Assembly: GCA_034508935.3 (NCBI GenBank)
Contig: CM067452.1
Coordinates: 42,928,225 to 42,992,224, forward strand
DNA: 64,000 nucleotides
Direction of reading: 5' to 3'
Source: Berghia stephanieae
Lineage: Eukaryota > Mollusca > Gastropoda > Nudibranchia > Aeolidiidae
The position numbers were made by a program, and so were the translations under genes. The notes under the pieces are model-generated. The model did not search any database. It was not told where the DNA came from and saw only the letters and a list, made by a program, of their open reading frames with translations. Numbering within the stretch: position 1 is the first letter of the stretch; every line of letters starts with the position of its first letter. Shown here piece after piece: positions 1 to 10,800 of the stretch.

Positions 1-264
1 CAGGGGTGAGTGGGGGGCGTTCATAGAAAAATATGACACACACTTAGGATCAAATATTGGTCCCTTTGCTTGTGAGACTTGTGCTTTGTCATTGAGCTGT
101 CAGGACCCTGAGAGATAAAGCAAATAGTTGGTTTTATTAGGCACTAAAAATTCCATGCATAGTGGTAAGGTGACAGAGTGGATAAGATATTATACGATAT
201 TGCTAGTCTTTATTTTGGTGATGTTTGTTTGGTTGTTTTGTATTTTTGGAGGGTTTTTTTTGGG

Positions 265-296
<32 letters not shown>

Positions 297-1207
297 TGAG
301 GGGTGACTGGTCACATTACGTATCAATGACTATCCCGCACAAATCTTTGGGCCTCTTTTTCGCTTACGAAGTGCCCGAATTCGCGTCAAAATATGGAACG
401 AAGCCGTTTCGTATATGCTATTTTAAAAAATTAATTACAATGCTGTTTATTGATGAATATGATTGAAAGTTGGCACACAGTTAGAAAAAAGGTCATTTTA
501 GATTATGTCAAGCGACAAAACTCGTGCGATTACCAGAAGACCGTTAAAAATAGATTTTTACTCTTTGGAGTCAAATATTTCTAAAACTACCGGGCGTGGA
601 GGTTTTGTCGCTGACAAGGTAATACATGAACATTTCTTTTTTTTGGTTGTAAAATTTCATATGAATATGACGAGTACTTTTCCCGTATTTTACAAAACAC
701 CATCCTAATTTGCTCTTCAAGTTTCAATCTTTTAATCCACTTATTACGCAAGATACAACCAAAGGTCGAAAAAAAATGCCGAAAAAGCGTCCCATATTTT
801 CGCGTTTTTTTCCTCTTTGCGGGTCATCCAAATAAATGACACCTTTGAAATGGCATAACTTGTTTATTTATGAATGGATTTTCAAAATTCAAAAACATTT
901 TTACTCAGTGGAGATAGGGCTTTGATTTTAGACAAAAATTTTCCTCAAAAAGAGAAAAAAACATTTTTCATAGTCATTGCTACATTACGAAAAATACAAG
1001 GAGGTAAAATGAGGTTTCTTTTTTTAAAAACTATACAAAACTTGAACGCTTGTTTTGGGTACATAATCAGCAAACAAACCTAAATAGTGAAATGATTTTT
1101 TTGAAACTAAAAAGAAAATTTGAACTAAATAATAGAAGATAATATTATTTGAAACTCTTTTTGTATGCACAAAGAAATCACACAGCGTTTAAGGTTTTGT
1201 TGGGATT

Positions 1208-1238
<31 letters not shown>

Positions 1239-1446
1239 GTTGTTAAATTTTTGGTTTTGGTTTTTTAAATAAATTAAAAAAAAAAAAAAATTGTTTTCTT
1301 GTTTACGTTTGTTTTGATGCCAAAAAGTATGTACCTGAATATTTCTTGGCTTTTTGGGTTTTTTTCATTTTTATTTTTCATTTTTCTTATAAGTTTTGCT
1401 TGAATAAAGCAATTTCCTTTAAAAGTTGTGCACACCATAGTAACTA
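1..1446. other. Unassigned AT-rich flank
   Basis: I recognise no gene here. It holds a poly-T run near 265-291, a 22-base G run at 1218-1239 and a short A run just after. A reading frame from 505 ends at a GT donor-like site after Ala-Asp-Lys (near 619), but nothing else supports an exon. The flank may be intergenic or lie in an upstream intron of the CUB gene. Confidence 0.4.
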
Positions 1447-2828
1447 CTAGGGCTCTTTCAGAAATAACCGAAAAATGCCCATTGCTCAGCAACCAGTGGA
1501 GATTTTTTAATTCTGTAAACGACATAATATTCCTTATTTCCTTACGGATATTCCCAGAATTATGAAGTGCATCATTTTGCACAATGAATTTCTAGACGAT
1601 TTTAAAGATGGCGGCCCACCTTGAAACTTGGTCAAAGGAGGAAATCAGAGCTGTCATACGTTTTTTGAATGCCAAAAGTCTGAATCCTACCGAAATTCAT
1701 AAAGAACTTCAGAGTGTATATGGTGAGCATGTTATAAGCCGTACACAAGTCTATCACTGGTGTAATTTGTTTGAAGCCGGCCATTCCGACTTGACAGAGA
1801 GGGAAGGGAGAGGGCGTTCGATAACTGCGACGTCAGAAGACAATGTGAAGCGAGTTGATGAGCTTATTCGTCAAGACAGGAGGTTGAAACTTCATGAAAT
1901 CGCAAGCAGTCTTGAAATTTTGGAAACTTCTGCCCATAGAATTGTATTTGATGAACTTGGCTACAGAAAAGTCAGCGCAAGATGGGTTCCTAAGCAATTG
2001 ACAGACAATCATAAAGAACAAAGATTGGACATCTGCAGGGAACTTTTGAGAAGAAGCAAGAGCTCACGCAGGGTTCACGGGCATACTGCCAACGCAGGCG
2101 GAGACTTTCTAGGGTACGATGTGACTTTTCTTGACAGCATAGTCACCGGTGATGAGACTTGGTTGCACCATTGCACCCCAGAAACAAAGCAAGATTCTAT
2201 GACATGGAAACATCCATCCTCACCTGTCGCGAAGAAATTCAAAGTCATGCGGTCAGCAAAGAAAATAATGGGAACTGTTTTTTGGGACAGTCGTGGTGTT
2301 ATTCTGTTCGAAACTTACAACCTGGAGAAACAATCAATGCTGCAAGGTACTGCCAAACTCTTGACAAGTTTAGGGAGGCCATTCGCAGAAAGCGCCCAGG
2401 GCAGTTGACCAACGGGGGCATTTTGCAACACGACAACGCTACACCTCACACAGCACGAGTGACGCAAGGTTGGCTAGAGAAATATGGATGGGAGATTTTG
2501 CCACACCCCCCACACAGTCCAGACCTCGCACCATCTGATTATCACCTCTTTGGGCCACTGAAACGTGAGCTGGCAGGAAAGCGCTTTGATGTCGATGAAG
2601 AGCTTGTTGACCATGTGCGGAAATGGCTACAAAACCTTGACGGAAATTTCTTCCGAGAGGGTATCTATTCCATGATGCGGCATTGGCAGAAGTGTGTCGA
2701 CAGACTTGGCTGTTACATAGAGAAATGAAGGACGAGTCAAGGTATGAACATGTGCAAGAATTTTGTTGATAGCATAAAAAACGCGGATTTTACAGGCATT
2801 TTTTGGGTTAATTATGAAAGAGCCCTCA
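1447..2828 (+). mobile_element. mariner (DD34D) DNA transposon, nearly full length
   Basis: Both ends are visible. Imperfect terminal inverted repeats of about 30 bp start GGGCTCTTTC at the left (1450) and end GAAAGAGCCC at the right (2825). TA dinucleotides at 1445-1446 and 2829-2830 fit the TA target duplication of Tc1/mariner elements. The length of about 1.38 kb is normal for mariner. The single internal gene is a frameshifted transposase, so this copy should not move on its own. It lies upstream of the first recognised CUB-gene exon. Confidence 0.9.
1608..2728 (+). pseudogene. mariner transposase, frameshifted
   Basis: The transposase binds the element ends and performs cut-and-paste transposition. 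Frame 1 (from ATG 1608) holds the N-terminal helix-turn-helix region (TWSKEEIRAVIRFL, then SRTQVYHWCNLFEAG) and the first catalytic aspartate in TGDETW. Near 2330 the reading switches frame after YNLEK. The second frame carries ETINAARYCQTL, HDNATPHTA and HSPDLAPSDYHLF. The second and third catalytic aspartates are separated by exactly 34 residues, which defines DD34D mariner. Homology runs to the stop at 2728 (CYIEK). Total length of about 350 residues fits the family. The frame change makes it a probable pseudogene, unless it is a sequencing error. Confidence 0.9.
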
Positions 2829-3001
2829 TATCAAATGATCTCCAGATTTGACCCGTACATGAGAGGGTTATTTTGCATTGTCAGTTTAGAAACAATATTT
2901 ATTGACTTTGTTTTTTATAAAGCCAATATGGCTTTCTTTCTTTTTAACCTGATATGTGACTATTGTATCAGTGTCTGTGTATGGTTAGTATTTGTGTGTA
3001 A

Positions 3002-6000
3002 CAACAAGATATGAAGTGAGTAGAAAAGTGCCAGAAGACAATAGAGAATAAAAAATTTTTTCGCGGCGGTGGTGGGGTTTGAACCTGCGACCTTATTGGT
3101 ACGACAACTCCGCCTGGCAGGTGAGAGCGTGGCTCTACCGTGTGAGCTATCCACGAACACAAAATATTCGTTTCAAACCCAAAGTCATTTCTAGATCCGT
3201 CTCTCACCCACTTCTTGAGATCGCCGATTCGCTCGCCACCATCGCGAAGTAATTTGGACCAGCAGTTAAGCTTAATAGCCAATATTCTCATCACAAACAT
3301 ATAACATAGAAACGATTGAGACATTGAGTATGCTCCGGTGTTTGGGGTGAATTTTTAATTCAGAAAAGTGAGTGGAGCAGGCACTTATGTTGGTAACAAC
3401 AAGATATGAAGTGAGTAGAAAAGTGCCAGAAGACAATAGAGAATAAAAAATTTTTTCGCGGCGGTGGTGGGGTTTGAACCTGCGACCTTATTGGTACGAC
3501 AACTCCGCCTGGCAGGTGAGAGCGTGGCTCTACCGTGTGAGCTATCCACGAACACAAAATATTCGTTTCAAACCCAAAGTCATTTCTAGATCCGTCTCTC
3601 ACCCACTTCTTGAGATCGCCGATTCGCTCGCCACCATCGCGAAGTAATTTGGACCAGCAGTTAAGCTTAATAGCCAATATTCTCATCACAAACATATAAC
3701 ATAGAAACGATTGAGACATTGAGTATGCTCCGGTGTTTGGGGTGAATTTTTAATTCAGAAAAGTGAGTGGAGCAGGCACTTATGTTGGTAACAACAAGAT
3801 ATGAAGTGAGTAGAAAAGTGCCAGAAGACAATAGAGAATAAAAAATTTTTTCGCGGCGGTGGTGGGGTTTGAACCTGCGACCTTATTGGTACGACAACTC
3901 CGCCTGGCAGGTGAGAGCGTGGCTCTACCGTGTGAGCTATCCACGAACACAAAATATTCGTTTCAAACCCAAAGTCATTTCTAGATCCGTCTCTCACCCA
4001 CTTCTTGAGATCGCCGATTCGCTCGCCACCATCGCGAAGTAATTTGGACCAGCAGTTAAGCTTAATAGCCAATATTCTCATCACAAACATATAACATAGA
4101 AACGATTGAGACATTGAGTATGCTCCGGTGTTTGGGGTGAATTTTTAATTCAGAAAAGTGAGTGGAGCAGGCACTTATGTTGGTAACAACAAGATATGAA
4201 GTGAGTAGAAAAGTGCCAGAAGACAATAGAGAATAAAAAATTTTTTTTCGCGGCGGTGGTGGGGTTTGAACCTGCGACCTTATTGGTACGACAACTCCGC
4301 CTGGCAGGTGAGAGCGTGGCTCTACCGTGTGAGCTATCCACGAACACAAAATATTCGTTTCAAACCCAAAGTCATTTCTAGATCCGTCTCTCACCCACTT
4401 CTTGAGATCGCCGATTCGCTCGCCACCATCGCGAAGTAATTTGGACCAGCAGTTAAGCTTAATAGCCAATATTCTCATCACAAACATATAACATAGAAAC
4501 GATTGAGACATTGAGTATGCTCCGGTGTTTGGGGTGAATTTTTAATTCAGAAAAGTGAGTGGAGCAGGCACTTATGTTGGTAACAACAAGATATGAAGTG
4601 AGTAGAAAAGTGCCAGAAGACAATAGAGAATAAAAAATTTTTTCGCGGCGGTGGTGGGGTTTGAACCTGCGACCTTATTGGTACGACAACTCCGCCTGGC
4701 AGGTGAGAGCGTGGCTCTACCGTGTGAGCTATCCACGAACACAAAATATTCGTTTCAAACCCAAGTCATTTCTAGATCCGTCTCTCACCCACTTCTTGAG
4801 ATCGCCGATTCGCTCGCCACCATCGCGAAGTAATTTGGACCAGCAGTTAAGCTTAATAGCCAATATTCTCATCACAAACATATAACATAGAAACGATTGA
4901 GACATTGAGTATGCTCCGGTGTTTGGGGTGAATTTTTAATTCAGAAAAGTGAGTGGAGCAGGCACTTATGTTGGTAACAACAAGATATGAAGTGAGTAGA
5001 AAAGTGCCAGAAGACAATAGAGAATAAAAAATTTTTTCGCGGCGGTGGTGGGGTTTGAACCTGCGACCTTATTGGTACGACAACTCCGCCTGGCAGGTGA
5101 GAGCGTGGCTCTACCGTGTGAGCTATCCACGAACACAAAATATTCGTTTCAAACCCAAAGTCATTTCTAGATCCGTCTCTCACCCACTTCTTGAGATCGC
5201 CGATTCGCTCGCCACCATCGCGAAGTAATTTGGACCAGCAGTTAAGCTTAATAGCCAATATTCTCATCACAAACATATAACATAGAAACGATTGAGACAT
5301 TGAGTATGCTCCGGTGTTTGGGGTGAATTTTTAATTCAGAAAAGTGAGTGGAGCAGGCACTTATGTTGGTAACAACAAGATATGAAGTGAGTAGAAAAGT
5401 GCCAGAAGACAATAGAGAATAAAAAATTTTTTCGCGGCGGTGGTGGGGTTTGAACCTGCGACCTTATTGGTACGACAACTCCGCCTGGCAGGTGAGAGCG
5501 TGGCTCTACCGTGTGAGCCGTGTGAACGGTAAAAAATTTTTTATTCTCTATTGTCTTCTGGCACTTTTCTACTCACTTCATATCTTGTTGTTACCAACAT
5601 AAGTGCCTGCTCCACTCACTTTTCTGAATTAAAAATTCACCCCAAACACCGGAGCATACTCAATGTCTCAATCGTTTCTATGTTATATGTTTGTGATGAG
5701 AATATTGGCTATTAAGCTTAACTGCTGGTCCAAATTACTTCGCGATGGTGGCGAGCGAATCGGCGATCTCAAGAAGTGGGTGAGAGACGGATCTAGAAAT
5801 GACTTTGGGTTTGAAACGAATATTTTGTGTTCGTGGATAGCTCACACGGTAGAGCCACGCTCTCACCTGCCAGGCGGAGTTGTCGTACCAATAAGGTCGC
5901 AGGTTCAAACCCACCACCGCCGCGAAAAAATTTTTATTCTCTATTGTCTTCTGGCACTTTTCTACTCACTTCATATCTTGTTGTTACCAACATAAGTGCC

Positions 6001-6021
6001 TGCTCCACTCACTTTTCTGAA
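3002..6021. repeat. Tandem and inverted array of a 395-bp tRNA-like SINE unit
   Basis: Units begin TAACAACAAGATATGAAG at 2999, 3394, 3789, 4184, 4581, 4975 and 5370, a period of 394-397 bp with almost no sequence difference. The seventh unit breaks off near 5519, and a reverse-complement stretch follows. Each unit holds a tRNA-like segment on the minus strand of the direct copies: an A box (TAGCTCACACGGTAGAGC) and a B box (GGTTCAAACCC). The whole array is flanked by the 13-bp direct repeat TATTTGTGTGTAA at 2989-3001 and 6022-6034, as if inserted as one object. The roughly 119-residue reading frames in each unit are repeats of one spurious frame through the tRNA-like part. Confidence 0.9.
5530..6021 (+). 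repeat. Inverted arm of the SINE array
   Basis: After the break near 5520-5530 the sequence turns into the reverse complement of the preceding units, running through one whole unit and part of a second and ending CACTTTTCTGAA directly before the right-hand 13-bp repeat. In this orientation the tRNA-like head (A box near 5840, B box near 5903) reads on the plus strand, followed by an AT-rich body. That is the usual order of a tRNA-derived SINE. There is no poly-A tail. Confidence 0.8.
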
Positions 6022-6399
6022 TATTTGTGTGTAAGTGTGTATGTGTGTATTTGATTGTGTATAAATTGTTTTACTACTTTTCTTAGTACTAGCGGAGAGC
6101 TGGCAATATTCACAGAGATGTAAAGGCTATCACAAATAGGCTCTCGTCTGTTTTAATTCTTATGCTACTGCATTGTGGAAATTTACGTAGATTGGACAAA
6201 TCATCTTGGAGTCAACGGATAATAGAAAACTCGTACCATTGATAGTATTAACATAATCATGTAAATAGTAACTAATATATGATATTAACTTATTTGTCCG
6301 TCTTGAATTTAAAGTTATTTGAAGTTATTTTTAAATTTTAAAGCCAGCATACTCATTTATCTTTGTATGAGATAATGATAATATTATAGAGAGGTGATT

Positions 6400-6910
6400 C
6401 AATAATTATATTTATACAACATTTATGCAAAACCATGTACTGTACCATTCTTATCTACTTTACTTTTACTTTAAAACAAATGATGAATATTTCTATGAAT
6501 AAGGTGGTAAAGTACTGAGATTACGCAAAATAATTTATTTATTCATCAGAGGAAATATTTGCACACTGCAATAACACGATTTTACTTATTATCCCTCTCT
6601 ACTTTTATTATAACCTCATTTAATCTTTACCAGTTTATAAAGTATCTTCATACTCATTTGATATTTTATTTATATCGAAACATCCTATTGCAAGAATTCA
6701 ATTATAAGTGTATTATCGACACATAGTCACCATATATCCGCTCGTTGTTCCACTGTCCTTTTTAAGATTTTTAATATTCTTTGCCAATTTTTATATAATT
6801 TCATTACATTTGATATTTCTATTATATATTACCGAATTGTGTTGTGATACTGAATCATAATTTTCATACAAGGATGAATAAAGTATATATTATCTTTCTT
6901 ACTTGTATAT
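6400..6910 (+). repeat. Unclassified interspersed repeat, copy 1
   Basis: This stretch is clearly similar to 27660-28690 in the same orientation. Shared blocks include AAGTATCTTCATACTCATTT, CGACACATAGTCACCATATA and TTACCGAATTGTGTT. A third, partial copy lies on the minus strand near 62820-62940. There is no coding sequence and no recognised terminal structure, so the class is unknown. Confidence 0.7.
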
Positions 6911-6944
6911 CATTCTGTAAAGAATAGTTTTCTAATTTTTTAGA

Positions 6945-7560
6945 TTTTGCCGGTAATTCTGTGCTGAACGATAAAAAGCGAACATTGACTTTCGGAAAAA
7001 TGTTGATACTCAAACCTATTTTTTTTTAAAGTATAAATTAGATAGATTATTAATATTACTTGCTCATATCAAAAGAGATTAGAAATTATATCATCATTTT
7101 TTGTTGCTGATGATATTATTATTACTTGATAGTATCAGGCGAGATTTTAAATGACGTCATCATTTTTTGTGGTGGATGTGCTAGAATTGTGTAGAATCAA
7201 TTATACTCGCAATGAAAGCCAAAAAGGACTAGGTACTAGATCCTAGCGGATTTAGTATTAATTTGAGTCAACAGATGATAGAATTAGCCTTAAATCAAAA
7301 AAGGTTAGAATTAGCCTGAAATCAAAAAAGGTTAGAATTAGCCTGAAATCAAAAAAGGTTAGAATTAGCCTGAAATCAAAAAAGGTTAGAATTAGCCTGA
7401 AATCAAAAAAGGTTTGCAAGTTACTCCTATATCAGTCTGTAAGAAATAGTTTTATCATTTCAGACTTGCCAGTAAGTTGTGCTCAATGATAAAAATTTAA
7501 CATTGGCTGTTCGGAACAATCTTGATCCCCAACCCTATTTCTTTTTTAAAGAATAGATTA
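6945..7560 (+). repeat. Spaced direct repeat of about 100 bp
   Basis: A block near 6945-7035 (TTTGCCGGTAATTCTGTGCT onward) recurs diverged at about 7462-7560 (TTGCCAGTAAGTTGTGCTCA onward). Between the copies are AT-rich sequence and a short 27-bp tandem repeat. No coding function is seen. Confidence 0.55.
7279..7414 (+). repeat. 27-bp tandem repeat, five copies
   Basis: The unit TTAGAATTAGCCTGAAATCA plus an AAAAAGG end is repeated five times with almost no change. The first copy reads CCTTAAATC instead of CCTGAAATC. Confidence 0.9.
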
Positions 7561-7772
7561 ATGAAGCTGACATCACTTAGCTTTTTGTTATTGTTTTTAG
7601 ACGTTCAACTGGGTGATTTGTTCTCGCTAAATCCCTTTAACAGACTGTAAATTAATGTTTAAAGTTACGCATAGTTTTTGTGTTGATATGATTGATCTGG
7701 TAAGCAGAACAGGGGAGTATTTTACATAAGTGTATAGCATCAATTTGTTGCTGTCCTTACATGTGTCTCCAG

Positions 7773-7857
7773 ATTACTCTTGCAGTGATAATATGACGAC
7801 AATGTTGGCGACGGAAGACGATCAATTCCTGAAACTAGATACGTCAGGAAAATCAGG
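7773..7857 (+). CDS. CUB gene exon A (first CUB exon)
   Basis: The acceptor TCTCCAG ends at 7772 and the donor is GG/GTGAGT at 7858. It encodes YSCSDNMTTMLATEDDQFLK and then LDTSGKS. Choosing the 7772 acceptor rather than the downstream TTGCAG (7785) keeps the first CUB cysteine. The exit phase fits exon B exactly (GG + C gives Gly). Confidence 0.7.
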
Positions 7858-10800
7858 GTGAGTGTTGGATTTGTAGACCCTCACTTTTGGGGATGAGTGG
7901 CTAAGGCATTGCATATATTCACCCAGAGCCCGCAGTCAGCATAGATTTTTATGGGTTTTTTTTTCCTGAACAAGAAACTTAGCCACAGTTGCTCACCTTG
8001 CTGTACTGCTCTAAGGTTTACACTTGGACGGTCTCAATCTGATTTTGAAAACTTTCTCCTGGGCATGGAAAAAAGGTGTTGAGTTATTTATTTTATTTTT
8101 TATTTTTAAAAAAATGTTATTACATGTTTGCAACCCATACAACTAGTATCGTTTTGTGTGAGTTTTTTTTAATGTTGGATCAAAATTTGGTAAATTTCAA
8201 ATTCTTTTCCGATTCAGTTTTGTAAACAAATTTTTAGTTTTTCTGTTAGCTCAATTAGTAGAGCGCTCAAAACTCGCATTCCATTTTGAGTCTGGTGCTC
8301 TTCTGATCCCCTTTTCTATCCAGCAGTGATGGGTATAGCCTTGGTTGTACAGTCCTTGGCTGAGGGGGAATAGTCAAACGTATTGTGTTAGTTTTAGGAG
8401 GTGAAATGTTTTCCTTGTAAATCATCTATCTGTTATGTACTGATTATTGTATTTTTATTTTGAACACATCTTGTAAACATTTAAGTATGTTCTTATTTAG
8501 TGGGATCCTGTGCTGGTTTCTGGATGAAACGTTTAGATGACCTTAAACTAAGTACTTTGGACAACCCGGGTAATTCCTGTTGACATAAGACATCTTGTTT
8601 GATGGATTATCTATATTTCTTCATGGAATGCCTAGGCAACTGTATCCTGGCATAGCGGTTTTTTTGCAAAATAAAATCCAAAGTTTTGCAAGCAAAAAAT
8701 ATCTAAATTTACAAATATTGTGCAAAACAGATGGCGATTGATTTTATAAAACTGACAAGTTCATGAAATAGAAAAGCGTTGTGGGCCTGAGTAAGTGGTT
8801 GAGAGAGATTAACTAAAAAATTATTATTACAAAAAGCTAATAAGATTTTTAAAAATCCTCCCCAACAAAGCTGTTGCAGGCATGCTTACCCTCAATCTCA
8901 AATTTCAGGGACATTCTATGGATAAAACATCACATTCTAGGAATACATTCCCACAGGTGTCCATATCTCATCGTCCCACGTTCAATTCCCACTTTTGTCC
9001 ACCTCCATAGTCCAGGTTCACTCCCCGGTGGTGTCCACCTCCCATAGCCTCAGGTCTACTCCCCACTGAAGTCCATATCCTGTGGTTCTACGATCACTCC
9101 TCAGTGGTGTCCATCTCTCATAATCAAAGAGTTCATGTCCCACTAGTATTCTTCTCCCATAATTCTGGGTTCAATCCCCACTAGTGTCCACCTCCCATAG
9201 TTCCAGGTTCTCTCCCCACTAGAGTCCATATCTTGTGGTTCCATGATCACTCCCTGGTGATGTCCACCTCCCATAGTCTCGGATTCACTCTCCACTAATG
9301 TCCTTATCCCAAAGTTACAAGTTAACTCTTCTCAGGTGTCCATACCTCACAGTCCTGGCTTCATTCTCTGCGAGTTTCAACATCCCATAGTCCCAGGTTT
9401 CTCCTTGCTTGTGTATCTATCCCATATTTACTCCCTACTAATGTCCACCTTACATAGTTCTGGTTCACTCCCTGTTGCAATCCACCTCACATTGTTCTGG
9501 GTGTCAATCTCAAAAAGTAGGTATATTTTTCTCTTGTCCATTCTCAAAGTGTCTACATCTTACAGTCCCAAGTTCACTCCCCACCAGTGTCACCAGCCCA
9601 GTGCCCAGGTCCTCACTGATGTTCACATCCCAAAGTCCTGGGTTTTCTCTCTACTGGTTATTCTATCCCATGGTCTAGGGTGCACCAAGGTTCAATTCCC
9701 ACTTTTGTATACATTCAGTCTTGTCCTCGAATTCATTCCCCACTACTATCTACAACCCAGGGTCACAAGGTTTCCTCCCCTCTAATATTGCCCACCCATT
9801 ATCCTGGGTTTTATCTCCACAGATCTCCATCTCAAATGGTCCCTGGTTCAATCCCACTGGTGCTCACCAGATCCCTGGGTCAATTCGTACTAAACTTCGA
9901 TTTGTTTTATTATTGAAACAGCACTAGGGCTCCGCCTCTTTATCGGCTGATCAGAAAATAAGCAATCCATTACAGTACAGCTGTTGGAAACAGGCTATAG
10001 TGATCAGGGAGCTCTTTTTGGTAATGATGTTTCTGTGAAAAAATTGCTGTGCAATTATTTCCCTTGTTACAGTGAAAAAAATCCATCCAAAATCAAAATT
10101 AGATAGGCCTGCACAGCTGATGGAAGCTACTCCCATACACGTATAAAATCTCGAAAATTTGCAAAACATTGCAAAAAGCTGCAGATTTTGCTGCTTCAAT
10201 GCAAATCAGGGAATCAGCGATGCAAAAATCACCATGCCAGTGTATCTATTGATGCTGTGGCAGAATTTTTTTTTTTCTGTTTAAACTAAGTACATTGATT
10301 TTTATGCTCTTTGAATCTACATCTGTTCCCTATTTCTTCTGTCTTACTTTTTTTTTGGGTGCTTTAATTGTAAATCTAGAATATTTTTGACTATCCCATT
10401 TTCTTCCTTTTTATCTGCCCTTATATGACCTAAATGTGTTGCAAATACCGTAAAACCCTTGAAAATAACCAAAACAGCAACTTAAATACACACAAGTCAG
10501 GCAGATAAGACAATGGTGACTCTGAGTAAGCAAGCCTTACATTTGTGTTGTCTGAGAAAAAGTTTTGAATGTAAAATAAGCTATTTTTAGAAAAATGGCA
10601 AAAGGAGAGGAAAATTGTCAGTGCATCTTTTCAGATTTATAGCTCTTCGTTTTCATTGATAATTGATGGATCTTATGGCTGTATTCTTTTTAAAATATAT
10701 ATATAGTGTGTGAGAAAACAAAAATGGAAAAATTGTCACACTGTTTCAATACAAAGAAGAACAGAAACAGTTGAAAATTTGCAAGTGACAAGAGCAATAC

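Noticed and set aside
505-708. Possible first exon of the CUB gene (MSSDKTRAITRR)
   Set aside because: No signal peptide, no family pattern, and a mariner plus array lie between; support is only an open frame with a GT at its end.
3060-3160. Functional tRNA genes in the array
   Set aside because: A and B boxes are present but the cloverleaf is poor and the units have SINE-like bodies, so these are tRNA-derived repeats.
2968-5995. Repeated 119-residue reading frames (MSQSFLCYMFV type)
   Set aside because: They are the same frame through each SINE unit, crossing the tRNA-like boxes; copy identity, not coding, explains them.
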